Assembly (NCBI GenBank): GCA_028287105.1
Contig: JAQBQH010000212.1
Span: 1-44,955 of the forward strand
Direction: 5' to 3'
Source of the DNA: Myxococcales bacterium
GTDB taxonomy: Bacteria > Myxococcota_A > Polyangia > Palsa-1104
DNA: 44,955 bases
Below are positions 21,836 to 29,534 of this stretch, piece by piece; position 1 is the first letter of the stretch; the number at the start of each line of letters is the position of its first letter. The notes under the pieces are model-generated. The model searched no databases and had not been told where the DNA came from. It was given only the letters and a program-made list of their open reading frames with translations. The translations under genes and the position numbers were made by a program.

Positions 21836-21841
21836 TTTATA
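21836..21841 (-). promoter_or_regulatory. Possible -10 element before hrcA
   Basis: On the minus strand TATAAA ends 5 nt before the GTG and 11 nt before the in-frame ATG of hrcA. This position would give a leaderless or nearly leaderless mRNA. No -35 hexamer is evident; the region lies just after the hemW stop. Confidence 0.35.
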
Positions 21842-21847
21842 GCAGGT

Positions 21848-22978
21848 TCAGACGAAGCGAGCGCCGACCTCGTCGGCAAACAGCACGCCGCGCGGCGTCA
21901 GGCGGAGCCGATCCAGGCTCACCTCGACCAGCCCCTCATTGCGCAGCCGCTCGATCTCGGCGGCGTGCTGCTCGACGGGATCGACGCCGTGCAGCCGGCG
22001 GTGGGCGGCGCGATCGATGCCGTCGAGGAAGCGCAATCCGAGCCACACCGCTTCCCGCTCGAGGGCGGCGGCATCGAGCGTCTCCCTCGTGGCGACGGCG
22101 GGGGCGCGCAGCCATTCGTCGACGGAGCGGGCGACGCTGAAGCGCTCGCCGCCGCCCTCGGGCAGGCGGCGGAACGAGTGGGCCGAGCAGCCGAGCCCGA
22201 GGTACTCGCCGCCGGTCCAGTAGAGCGTGTTGTGCACGGCGCGCCGGCCGGGGCGGGCCCAGCTCGAGATCTCGTAGTGGCCGAAGCCGGCGGTGGTCAG
22301 GCGCGCATCGATGCGCTCGTACATCTCGGCGCAGACGCCGGAGTCGGGCACCACCAGCATGCCGGCGCGCTGGAGCCCGCCGAACGCGGTGCGCTCCTCG
22401 ACGGTGAGGTTGTAGACCGAGACGTGATCGGGCTCCATGGCGAGGACGCCGGCGAGATCGTCCTCGAGATCGGTCAGGGTCTGCGAGGGCATTCCGAACA
22501 TGAGGTCGAGCGACAGGCGGTCGAAGCCGGCGGCGCGCGCGTCGGCGACGGCGCGCTCGGCCTCGGCGCGGCCGTGCGTGCGGCCGAGCGTGTGGAGGTG
22601 CTTGGGCGAGAGCGACTGCAGCCCGAGCGAGAGGCGGGTCACGCCGCCGGCGCGCAGGCCGTCGAGCTGCGCACGCGGCAGGTCGTCGGGATTGGCCTCG
22701 ACGGTGATCTCGACCTCGTCGAGGGCCGGAGGGAAGGTGGCGCGGACGGCCGCGATGACGTCGGCGACGCAATCGGCGCGCCAGAGCCCCGGCGTGCCGC
22801 CTCCGAAATAGATACTCGTGAGGGCGCGTCCGTCGTACAAAGGCGCCCGTTCGACGAGCTCCCGGCGCACGGCGGCTGCATACTGGTCGTGCGGAATGCG
22901 CGCCCGGGCATGCACCGCGAAATCGCAGTACGGGCACCGTTTGCGGCAGTAGGGAAAATGGATATAAACGCCAAACAC
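21848..22978 (-). CDS. hemW: HemW, radical SAM heme chaperone (coproporphyrinogen oxidase-like)
   Basis: A 376-residue radical SAM protein read from GTG at 22978. The iron-sulfur motif is CRKRCPYCDF (CxxxCxxC, without the fourth Cys of true HemN). It is followed by SIYFGGGTPGLW, VEANPDD, SLGLQSLSP and DLMFGMPSQT, all typical of HemW. A C-terminal HemN_C-like winged segment ends at FADEVGARFV. HemW is now seen as a heme-trafficking protein, not an oxidase. The arrangement hemW-hrcA-grpE-dnaK-dnaJ is a known conserved neighbourhood. The gap to hrcA is 17 bp, so they are probably co-transcribed. Confidence 0.93.
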   Translation of the reverse strand: MFGVYIHFPYCRKRCPYCDFAVHARARIPHDQYAAAVRRELVERAPLYDGRALTSIYFGGGTPGLWRADCVADVIAAVRATFPPALDEVEITVEANPDDLPRAQLDGLRAGGVTRLSLGLQSLSPKHLHTLGRTHGRAEAERAVADARAAGFDRLSLDLMFGMPSQTLTDLEDDLAGVLAMEPDHVSVYNLTVEERTAFGGLQRAGMLVVPDSGVCAEMYERIDARLTTAGFGHYEISSWARPGRRAVHNTLYWTGGEYLGLGCSAHSFRRLPEGGGERFSVARSVDEWLRAPAVATRETLDAAALEREAVWLGLRFLDGIDRAAHRRLHGVDPVEQHAAEIERLRNEGLVEVSLDRLRLTPRGVLFADEVGARFV

Positions 22979-22984
22979 AGCAGT

Positions 22985-23050
22985 CAGCCTTTAGCCTTTA
23001 GCTCGAAGCTCTGGCAAAAGCTAACGGCTGGTGGCTAACGGCTAATGGCT
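22985..23050. repeat. Short direct-repeat cluster between hemW and the cysteine desulfurase gene
   Basis: This divergent gap is AT-richer than its surroundings. CCTTTAG occurs twice in tandem. The decamer GCTAA(C/T)GGCT occurs three times, at 23020-23029, 23034-23043 and 23041-23050, the last one containing the desulfurase ATG (23045). Between them lies GCTCGAAGCTC. Related AGCTC-rich text is found at the end of lon (11690-11715) and after thiI (25363-25378). Confidence 0.6.
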
Positions 23051-24169
23051 GACCTCATATATCTCGATAACGGCGCCACTACGCGGGTGGACGAGCGGGT
23101 CGCCGAGGCGGCGATGGAGGCGATGCTCGTCGCCTGGGGGAACCCGTCGTCGGCGCACAACCTCGGGGCGGAGGCGGCGCGGCGGGTTCAGCGGGCGCGC
23201 GAGCAGGTCGCGGCTGCCGTCGCTGGCGAGGCGTCGGAGATCACCTTCACCTCGGGCGGGACCGAGGCCAACGCGCTGGCGCTCCTCGGCCTGGCGCGGC
23301 TCAAGCACGTGGTGGTGAGCGCCTTCGAGCACCCGTCGGTGGCCGACGCCGCGCGGGCGCTGATCGAGCGTGGCGTCGAGGTGACGACGGTCGCGCCGTC
23401 GTCGAGCGGCGTGGTCTCGCCGGAGGCGTTCGCCGCGGCGGTGCGCCCCGACACGGCGCTGGTCGCCTGCATGTGGGTGCAGAACGAGATCGGCACCGTA
23501 CAGCCGGTCGAAGCGGTGGCGCGCGCGGTCAAGCTCAAGGCGCCGCGCTGCCACGTGCACGTCGACGCGGTGCAGGCGGTCGGCAAGCTCGTCGTCGACG
23601 TCGGCGCGGCGCCGTTCGACTCGCTGGCCATCTCCGGTCACAAGATCCACGCGCCCAAGGGCGTCGGGGCCCTGTGGCTGCGGCGCGGCGCGCGCCTCAA
23701 GGCGCTCGTGTTCGGCGGCGGCCAGGAGCGCGGGCTGCGGCCCGGCACCGAGGGCGTCCCCGGGATCGTGGCGCTCGGCCTGGCGGCGGAGCTGGCGGTG
23801 GCGGCGCGCGCCGAGGCGGCGCCGCGCATGACCGTGCAGCGCGAGCGGCTGTGGACGGCGATCGTGGCCGCGGTGCCGTCGGCGCGCCGCAACGGCGAGC
23901 CGGCCACGACGGCACCGCACATCTTGTCGGTCGGGTTCGGCGGCGTCCCCGCCGAGCCGCTCTTGCATGCGCTCGAGGCGGCGGGGGTCTACGTCTCGGC
24001 CGGCTCGGCCTGCCACGCCAGGGACAAGAAACCTTCCGCCACGCTGCGCGCCATCGGAGTCCCTGACGACATGGGTACCATTCGCCTGTCCCTGTCCCGC
24101 CACACCACCGACGACGAGATCGCGCGCGCGGCCGAGGCCGTCATCGCCTGCGTGCGGGAGCTCTCGTGA
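23045..24169 (+). CDS. Cysteine desulfurase paired with ThiI (NifZ/IscS-like)
   Basis: A 374-residue PLP enzyme that removes sulfur from cysteine and carries it as a persulfide. The PLP lysine is Lys200 in SGHKIHAPKG. The catalytic loop cysteine is Cys323 in SAGSACHARDKKPS. FTSGGTEANALA and the GTVQP turn are family marks. The usual EHSAV histidine segment reads FEHPSV, with His retained. The gene overlaps thiI by GTGA, as in the nifZ-thiI pair of Bacillus subtilis, where a dedicated desulfurase supplies ThiI. I therefore favour a dedicated tRNA-thiolation role over general Fe-S assembly; no iscU or regulator is nearby. Confidence 0.93.
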   Translation: MADLIYLDNGATTRVDERVAEAAMEAMLVAWGNPSSAHNLGAEAARRVQRAREQVAAAVAGEASEITFTSGGTEANALALLGLARLKHVVVSAFEHPSVADAARALIERGVEVTTVAPSSSGVVSPEAFAAAVRPDTALVACMWVQNEIGTVQPVEAVARAVKLKAPRCHVHVDAVQAVGKLVVDVGAAPFDSLAISGHKIHAPKGVGALWLRRGARLKALVFGGGQERGLRPGTEGVPGIVALGLAAELAVAARAEAAPRMTVQRERLWTAIVAAVPSARRNGEPATTAPHILSVGFGGVPAEPLLHALEAAGVYVSAGSACHARDKKPSATLRAIGVPDDMGTIRLSLSRHTTDDEIARAAEAVIACVRELS

Positions 24170-25362
24170 GCGACGCCGCCACACCGCGCGAGGTGGTGCT
24201 CGTCCGCTGGGGCGAGATCTTCCTGAAGGGCGACAATCGCGGCTTCTTCGAGCGGGCGCTCGTCGACAACGTGCGCCGCTCGGTGGCCGCCATCCCCGGC
24301 GTGACCATCCAGCGCATGCACGGACGGCTCGTCGTCAGAGCCGGCGAGGGCGGCGCGCGACCGGTCACGCGCGCGCTCGAGCGGGTGTTCGGGATCGTCA
24401 GCGTCTCGCCGGCGCGCGTGGTGCCGCGCGAGCTGGACGCCATCTCCGCCGCCGCCATCGAGGTGGCGCGCATCGAAGCGGCGAAGCACGTCCAGCCGAC
24501 GTTCAAGGTCGAATCGCGCCGCTCCGACAAGCGCTTCCCGATGAACTCGATGGAGGTGTCGCGCGACGTCGGCGCCGCCGTGATCGGAGCGCTGGCGCTG
24601 CCGGTCGACGTCCACCATCCGCGCTTCACCGTCGGTGTCGAGATCGGCTACGAGGACGCCTTCGTCTTCGCCGAGGTCCTGCCGGGGCCGGGCGGGCTCC
24701 CCACCGGCGTCACCGGCCGCGTCGAGCTGCTGCTCTCGGGCGGCATCGATTCGCCGGTCGCCGGTTGGATGCTGCTCAAGCGCGGCTGCTCGCTCGGCGC
24801 GACCTATTTTCACTCGTTCCCCTACACGGGCGAGAAGACACAGGACAAGGTCGAGCGCCTGGGCCGACAGCTCGCCGCCTGGCAGCTCCAACCGATGCGC
24901 CTGTCGGTGGTGCCGTTCACCGACGTGCAGAAGCAGCTGCGCGACGCCTCGGGCGACGGCCGCCTGGCGGTCGTGCTCTATCGCCGCATGATGATGCGCA
25001 TCGCCGAGCGCATCGCGTACCGGGCGGGCGCCAAGGCGCTGGCGACAGGCGAGGCGCTGGCCCAGGTCGCCTCGCAGACGCTCGAAAACCTCTCGGTGAT
25101 CGGCGCCTCGACGCGCATGACGATCCTGCGTCCCTGCCTCGGCCACGACAAGCACGAGACCATCACGCTGGCGCGCCGCATCGGCAGCTACGAGACCTCG
25201 ATCGAGCCCTACGACGACTGCTGCTCCCTGTTCGTCCCCGAGCATCCGGAGACCAAGGCCAAGCTCGCCGTCGTCGAGTCGATGGAATCGAGGCTGAACA
25301 TCCCTGCCATGGTCGAAGACTGCTTCGCCCGCACCACCAACGTCACCTGCGAGCCCCGCTAG
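24166..25362 (+). CDS. thiI: ThiI, tRNA 4-thiouridine synthase without rhodanese domain
   Basis: A 398-residue ThiI read from GTG at 24166, which overlaps the desulfurase stop. The ferredoxin-like N-terminus (LVRWGEIFLKGDNRGFFE) and THUMP domain (about 65-175) bind tRNA. The PP-loop ATPase motif is SGGIDSPVAGW (191-201). It ends near residue 398, like Bacillus ThiI, and lacks the C-terminal rhodanese domain of the 482-residue E. coli enzyme. It should make s4U at tRNA position 8 using persulfide handed over by the coupled desulfurase. The gene converges with the GltJ-like gene, leaving 16 bp. Confidence 0.95.
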   Translation: MSDAATPREVVLVRWGEIFLKGDNRGFFERALVDNVRRSVAAIPGVTIQRMHGRLVVRAGEGGARPVTRALERVFGIVSVSPARVVPRELDAISAAAIEVARIEAAKHVQPTFKVESRRSDKRFPMNSMEVSRDVGAAVIGALALPVDVHHPRFTVGVEIGYEDAFVFAEVLPGPGGLPTGVTGRVELLLSGGIDSPVAGWMLLKRGCSLGATYFHSFPYTGEKTQDKVERLGRQLAAWQLQPMRLSVVPFTDVQKQLRDASGDGRLAVVLYRRMMMRIAERIAYRAGAKALATGEALAQVASQTLENLSVIGASTRMTILRPCLGHDKHETITLARRIGSYETSIEPYDDCCSLFVPEHPETKAKLAVVESMESRLNIPAMVEDCFARTTNVTCEPR

Positions 25363-25378
25363 CTCGGAGCTGGGCCTC

Positions 25379-27373
25379 TCAGTTCGCTTGCAGGATGATC
25401 GGGAACTCGGTCTCGTACTCGGCGTCCGCCGACGGGAAGTGCCAGTGGCGGATGGTCTGCGCGATACACTGGCCGATCTCGGAGTTGGCGTACTGCGGGT
25501 CGGGGACGTTGACCCCGGTGACGCCGCCCGAGACGCCGATCTTGACGTGCGTGACCACGCGCCCCGACTTCAGCGACGAGTCGTGCTTGAGGACGCGGTC
25601 GTAGCAGAGGTTGAGCGAGCGACGGTTCTGCGTCACCACCGCCATGATCGCCTGCTGCGACACCTGACCGCCGCCGCCGCGCGCGCCGTCCGACGGCGCC
25701 GTGGTCTTGGCGCCATGCTCGCCGCCCTCGTCGCGATAGAGCGAGGCGAGGTTGCGCTGCGTCGTCGAGAGATCCTTGTCGCTGGCCGGCTTGACCCCGG
25801 CCGCGGCGCGTGCCGACGACGGCGGACGCTTCTGCGCCCGCTTGGTGTCGCCCGCTGACGCGGCGGTCGGCTGCCCCGGCGTCGGCGTCGGCCCGTTGTC
25901 GGCGATGGTGATGGGCTTGTCGGCGACCTTCTTGCCGTCGTCGATCGTCGGCGCCGGCGGCACCACGATGACGGTGGGCTTACGCTGCATCAGCACCACG
26001 ATGACCCCGAGCAGCGCCACCGTCGCGGCGGCCCCGCCGAGCGCGGCCCACTTCACCCACGCGCCGGTCGCGCGCCCCGGGATGACCACGATCGGCTGCG
26101 GCGGCGGAGTCGGCAGCGCCGACGGCGTCACCGGCACACCGCCGAAGGTGTCGACGATCTGCTTGGCCTGATTTTTCGGCGCCGCCATCGACGGCTTCGA
26201 CAGATGCGACAGGTTGACCAGCCCCGACGGCTCGTCGATGGGCAGGTCTTCGCCGGGCGGCGGCGGCAACGGCACCGGACCCGAGTCCATGTTCATGTGG
26301 ACGCCCTGCTTGAGCGCCTCGTGGCGCGGCGCGCCCGTCGTCGACACGCTGGTCGGCCCCGACGCCTGCAGCGCCACCGCGAACGGCGACACCGCCGGTC
26401 CGCTGTCGGGCAGCATCATGGGCATCTGCGCGCCCGGCTCCGACCTACCGCTGCCGTGCTCCTCTTCCTGCTTGCGCGTGATGCGCGGCTCGGGCCGGGT
26501 CACCAGCGCCGGCATCGACTCCGGCCCGCCGAGCGGCCCCGAGTCGAAGCCCGGCATGTCCGACACGACCGCCGGCTTCACCGCCGCCTGCTGCCCCGTC
26601 GGTGACTTGACCGCGCCCATCGATCCCGACGGCGAGCGCAAGGCCGGCTGCGCCCCGGTGGAGCGCCCCACCGCCGGCAGCTGCCCCGTCGGTGCCTTCA
26701 CCGCCGGCAGCTGTCCCGTCGGCGACTTCACGGCCGGCAGCTGCCCCGTCGGCGACTTCACCGCCGCCTGCTGCCCCGTCGTCGACTTCACGGCCACCTG
26801 CTGCCCCGTCGTCGACTTGACCGCCGCCTGCTGCCCCGTCGTCGAGCGCAGCGCGGGCTGCTTGCCCGTCGGTGACTTGATCGCCGCCTCTCGCCCCGTG
26901 GCGCGCGTCGGCGGCCGCTGCGGAATCGGCGGCGGCACCTTCAAGAGCGCAGGCGCGAACTCGGGCACATCCTCGACGGGCAGCCAGACGAAGAAGCCGC
27001 CGCGCCAGCAGTAGCACTCCTTGCCGCGCGGCCGCTCGGTACGCACGCGGTCGAGCGCGCGCGCGATCGGCAGCGGCCCCTCCTGCTCGCCGTCGAACGA
27101 GACGTACCAATCGTCGGACCCGCCCTCGGCGACCGACGGCAGCGGCGACGGGCTCGAGACGCGCGTGTGCTCGTCGTCGGAGCCGGCCAGCTGGCTGAGC
27201 GCGTCCTCCATGCTGCTGCCGACGGCGGGAGCGGCCGCCGCGTGCGCCGCTTCGGCCTCGCGCACGGTGATGACGTTGTTGCACGCCTTGCAGCGAATCT
27301 TGAGCACACGCCCGCGCACCCGCTCGTCGGCGATCGAGTACCGCGTGTTGCACTTTTCGCAGTGAAACTTCAT
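25379..27373 (-). CDS. GltJ/AgmX-like envelope protein: zinc ribbon, GYF domain, decapeptide repeats, membrane span, TonB-like C-terminus
   Basis: A 664-residue protein. The cytoplasmic zinc ribbon (MJ0042 type) uses Cys5, 8, 28 and 31. A GYF-2-like domain covers about 88-142 (WYVSFDGEQEGPLP, CYCWRGGFFVWLP). Residues 159-268 are eleven exact-length decapeptide repeats. A Pro/Ser-rich stretch follows, then one membrane span (about 439-463), and finally an AgmX/PglI TonB-like domain (AVVTQNRRSLNLCYDRVLK, VKIGVSGGVTGV, IRHWHFP). This is the layout of GltJ, which links MglA to the gliding machinery in Myxococcus. Its ATG overlaps the ttcA stop (27370-27373). No other glt genes are present, so a gliding role is unproven. 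Confidence 0.88.
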   Translation of the reverse strand: MKFHCEKCNTRYSIADERVRGRVLKIRCKACNNVITVREAEAAHAAAAPAVGSSMEDALSQLAGSDDEHTRVSSPSPLPSVAEGGSDDWYVSFDGEQEGPLPIARALDRVRTERPRGKECYCWRGGFFVWLPVEDVPEFAPALLKVPPPIPQRPPTRATGREAAIKSPTGKQPALRSTTGQQAAVKSTTGQQVAVKSTTGQQAAVKSPTGQLPAVKSPTGQLPAVKAPTGQLPAVGRSTGAQPALRSPSGSMGAVKSPTGQQAAVKPAVVSDMPGFDSGPLGGPESMPALVTRPEPRITRKQEEEHGSGRSEPGAQMPMMLPDSGPAVSPFAVALQASGPTSVSTTGAPRHEALKQGVHMNMDSGPVPLPPPPGEDLPIDEPSGLVNLSHLSKPSMAAPKNQAKQIVDTFGGVPVTPSALPTPPPQPIVVIPGRATGAWVKWAALGGAAATVALLGVIVVLMQRKPTVIVVPPAPTIDDGKKVADKPITIADNGPTPTPGQPTAASAGDTKRAQKRPPSSARAAAGVKPASDKDLSTTQRNLASLYRDEGGEHGAKTTAPSDGARGGGGQVSQQAIMAVVTQNRRSLNLCYDRVLKHDSSLKSGRVVTHVKIGVSGGVTGVNVPDPQYANSEIGQCIAQTIRHWHFPSADAEYETEFPIILQAN
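26570..26899 (-). repeat. Eleven in-frame 30-bp repeats (decapeptide) in the GltJ-like gene
   Basis: The repeat is strictly 10 residues with no insertions: units run TGREAAIKSP, TGKQPALRST, TGQQAAVKST, TGQQVAVKST, TGQQAAVKSP, TGQLPAVKSP (twice, the second ending KAP), TGQLPAVGRS, TGAQPALRSP, SGSMGAVKSP, TGQQAAVKPA. The DNA is similar enough between the central units to allow slippage or recombination. The segment lies between the GYF domain and the membrane span and would be a flexible, Thr/Lys-rich cytoplasmic linker. Confidence 0.95.
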
Positions 27374-28230
27374 CCCACGAGCTTCGCCACCAGCCCGCGA
27401 TCGAGCAGGTGCCCCGGCTTGACGTTCTTCATCGCCGCCAGCATCTGCGTCTTCAGGCCCGGATGGTCCGCTTCCACCGACGAGAGCATGCGCTTGACCA
27501 CCTGACGCTGCTGCTCGGGCAGGCCGCAGGTCGGACAGGAGCAGCGCACCACCGGGTAGTGGCGCTCCTCGCCGTAGGCGATGAGGTCGCGCTCCTCGAC
27601 GTAGGCCATCGGCCGGATGACCACGTTCTTGCCGTCGTCGCTGACGAGCTTGGGCGGCATCGCGCGCAAGGCGCCGCTGAAGAAGAGGTTCATCATCAGC
27701 GTCTCGGCCAGGTCGTCGAGATGGTGACCGAGCGCAATCTTGGTCGCGCCGAGCTCCGCCGCGAGGCCATAGAGCACGCCGCGCCGCAGCCTGGAGCAGA
27801 GCGAGCACGGGGTCGCGCCGGTCTCCTCGGGGCGCAGCACCCGCTCGACCACCTGGGCGATCTCGTGCGCACGCACCATCCGGTATTGGACGCCGCGCGC
27901 CTCCAGATGTTGGGCGATGACCTCGGTCTGATAACCCGGCCAGCCCTGGTCGACGTTTACCGCGACGAGGTCATAGTGGACCGGCGATTTCCGTCGCAGC
28001 AAAAGGAGCGCGTCGAGCAGCGCATACGAGTCCTTGCCGCCCGAGATGCAGACCATGATGCGGTCGCCTTCGGCGATGAGGTCGTAGTCGACCACGGCCT
28101 GGCCGATCTTCTGTACGATGCGCCGCTCCAGCTTGGAGCCGAACTTGAACGCGCCCAGCTCGGTGACGCGAAGCGGCGTTGCAGGCGGAGGGATGACCGC
28201 CGGGGTTTGTCCGAACACTGGCAACCGCAT
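27370..28230 (-). CDS. ttcA: TtcA-family tRNA 2-thiocytidine synthase
   Basis: A 286-residue PP-loop enzyme of the TtcA family, which thiolates C32 of tRNA with an iron-sulfur cluster. The ATP motif is SGGKDSYALL (from about residue 63). Cluster candidates are Cys142 and Cys145 (PCSLCSRLRRG), with Cys230/232/235 (VVRCSCPTCG) near the end. GHHLDDLAETLMMNLFFSG is the TtcA-like segment. A TATAAT hexamer ends 11 nt before the ATG. The gene is coupled to the GltJ-like gene downstream. With the desulfurase-ThiI pair less than 5 kb away, this forms a small tRNA sulfur-modification neighbourhood. Confidence 0.9.
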   Translation of the reverse strand: MRLPVFGQTPAVIPPPATPLRVTELGAFKFGSKLERRIVQKIGQAVVDYDLIAEGDRIMVCISGGKDSYALLDALLLLRRKSPVHYDLVAVNVDQGWPGYQTEVIAQHLEARGVQYRMVRAHEIAQVVERVLRPEETGATPCSLCSRLRRGVLYGLAAELGATKIALGHHLDDLAETLMMNLFFSGALRAMPPKLVSDDGKNVVIRPMAYVEERDLIAYGEERHYPVVRCSCPTCGLPEQQRQVVKRMLSSVEADHPGLKTQMLAAMKNVKPGHLLDRGLVAKLVG

Positions 28231-28241
28231 GGGAGCAGAGC

Positions 28242-28247
28242 ATTATA
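28242..28247 (-). promoter_or_regulatory. -10 element for ttcA (short leader)
   Basis: A perfect TATAAT on the minus strand (28247-28242) in an AT-rich patch (AAAAATGCGC upstream) ends 11 nt before the ttcA ATG. The transcript would have a leader of about five bases. No matching -35 hexamer was seen at 16-18 nt. The rest of the gap to ilvA (28248-28318) holds no recognised feature. Confidence 0.5.
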
Positions 28248-28318
28248 GCGCATTTTTCCAGTGGGTGCGCGGCGGGTTGCGTGCCACCCAGGGGATGGGT
28301 GACGAGGGTCGGAGCGGC

Positions 28319-29527
28319 TTAGAAGAGCCGTTCGTGCTCATAGCCGCGCTCGTCCAGCAGCCGGACCAGCTGCTCGATGTGCTCGGCCCCGCGCGTCTCC
28401 AGCGTGATGTCGACGGCGGTCTCGCCGAGGTCGACCCGCGAGAACGCACGGTTGTGGATGACCTCCTGGATGTTGGCGCGGATCGACGCGATCTCGCCGG
28501 TCAGCTTGTGCAGGCCGCCCGGGTGGTCGGGAATGCGCACACGGAAGCGCACCAGGCGCCCGTCCTTGACCAGGCCGCGCTCGATGATGCGCGACAGGAT
28601 GTTGACGTCGATGTTGCCGCCGCCGATGACGACCGCGACCTTCTTGCCCGCCAGCGAGAGCCGCCCCTGGATGAGCGCCGCGAATCCGGCCGCGCCCGCG
28701 CCCTCGGCGACCGTCTTCTCGCGCTCGAGCAGCAGGAGGATGGCGTTGGCGATCTCCTCTTCATCGACGGTGACGATCTCGTCGACGTACTTCGACACCA
28801 CCGGCAAGGTGCGCGCGCCGGCCCGGCGGACCGCGATGCCGTCGGCGATGGTGACCGCCGGCGGCAGCGTCAGTGGCGCCTGCTCGGCGACCGCGCGCTG
28901 CATCGAGGGCAGCCGCGTGGTCTGCACCCCGATGATGCGCACGCGCGGGTTGATCTCCTTCATGGCGACGGCGATGCCGCTGATGAGCCCGCCGCCGCCG
29001 ATGGGCACGACCACGACCTCGAGGTATGGGTTCTGCTCGATGAGCTCGAGGCCGACGGTGCCCTGCCCCGCCATCACCGCGTCGTCGTCGAAGGCGTGAA
29101 TGAAGGTCAGGCCTTCGGCCTCGCGCCGCTTCCACGCTTCGTCGAACGCCTCGTCGTAGCTGGCGCCGTGCAGCACCACCTCGGCGCCGTACTCCTTGGT
29201 GCGCGTCACCTTGACCAGCGGCGCCGCCGCCGGCATGACGATGGTCGACTTCACGCCCTTGCGGGTGGCGTGATAGGCCACGCCCTGCGCATGATTTCCC
29301 GCCGAGGCCGCGATCACGCCGCGCCGCTTTTCCTCGTCGGTGAGCGTGAGGATCTTGTTGAGCGCGCCGCGCTCCTTGAAGGAGCCGGTCATCTGCAGGT
29401 TCTCGAGCTTGAAGTAGACCTTGTTGCCGGTCAGCTTCGAAAACGTCTCCGAATGCGCACAGGGCGACATGTAGATGTCGTCCTTGATGCGCGCGCGGGC
29501 GCGCTCGATGTCCTGCAGGGTCAGCAC
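28319..29527 (-). CDS. ilvA: Threonine ammonia-lyase with C-terminal ACT domain
   Basis: A 402-residue fold-type II PLP enzyme read from GTG at 29527. It converts threonine to 2-oxobutyrate, the first step to isoleucine. The PLP lysine sits in MTGSFKERGA. The phosphate-binding glycine loop is PIGGGGLISG, and SAGNHAQGVAYHA is the substrate loop. Residues about 325-402 form a single ACT-type regulatory domain (RVRIPDHPGGLHKLTGEIAS), the size of the 400-residue threonine ammonia-lyase group rather than the 510-residue two-ACT IlvA. It lies 7 bp after the quinone oxidoreductase gene and closes the HDAC-led operon. Confidence 0.94.
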   Translation of the reverse strand: MLTLQDIERARARIKDDIYMSPCAHSETFSKLTGNKVYFKLENLQMTGSFKERGALNKILTLTDEEKRRGVIAASAGNHAQGVAYHATRKGVKSTIVMPAAAPLVKVTRTKEYGAEVVLHGASYDEAFDEAWKRREAEGLTFIHAFDDDAVMAGQGTVGLELIEQNPYLEVVVVPIGGGGLISGIAVAMKEINPRVRIIGVQTTRLPSMQRAVAEQAPLTLPPAVTIADGIAVRRAGARTLPVVSKYVDEIVTVDEEEIANAILLLLEREKTVAEGAGAAGFAALIQGRLSLAGKKVAVVIGGGNIDVNILSRIIERGLVKDGRLVRFRVRIPDHPGGLHKLTGEIASIRANIQEVIHNRAFSRVDLGETAVDITLETRGAEHIEQLVRLLDERGYEHERLF

Positions 29528-29534
29528 GGCGCCT

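Noticed and set aside
23045-24169. Housekeeping IscS of an isc operon
   Set aside because: There is no iscR, iscU, hscA or fdx nearby, and the overlap with thiI favours a dedicated thiolation desulfurase.
26570-26899. Regular 30-bp repeats as a CRISPR array
   Set aside because: The units are contiguous with no spacers, stay in frame, and encode a decapeptide repeat inside the GltJ-like protein. No cas gene is present.
28231-28318. Possible tRNA or small RNA between ttcA and ilvA
   Set aside because: The 88-bp gap has no cloverleaf or T-loop sequence; the AT-rich part is explained by the ttcA -10 element.
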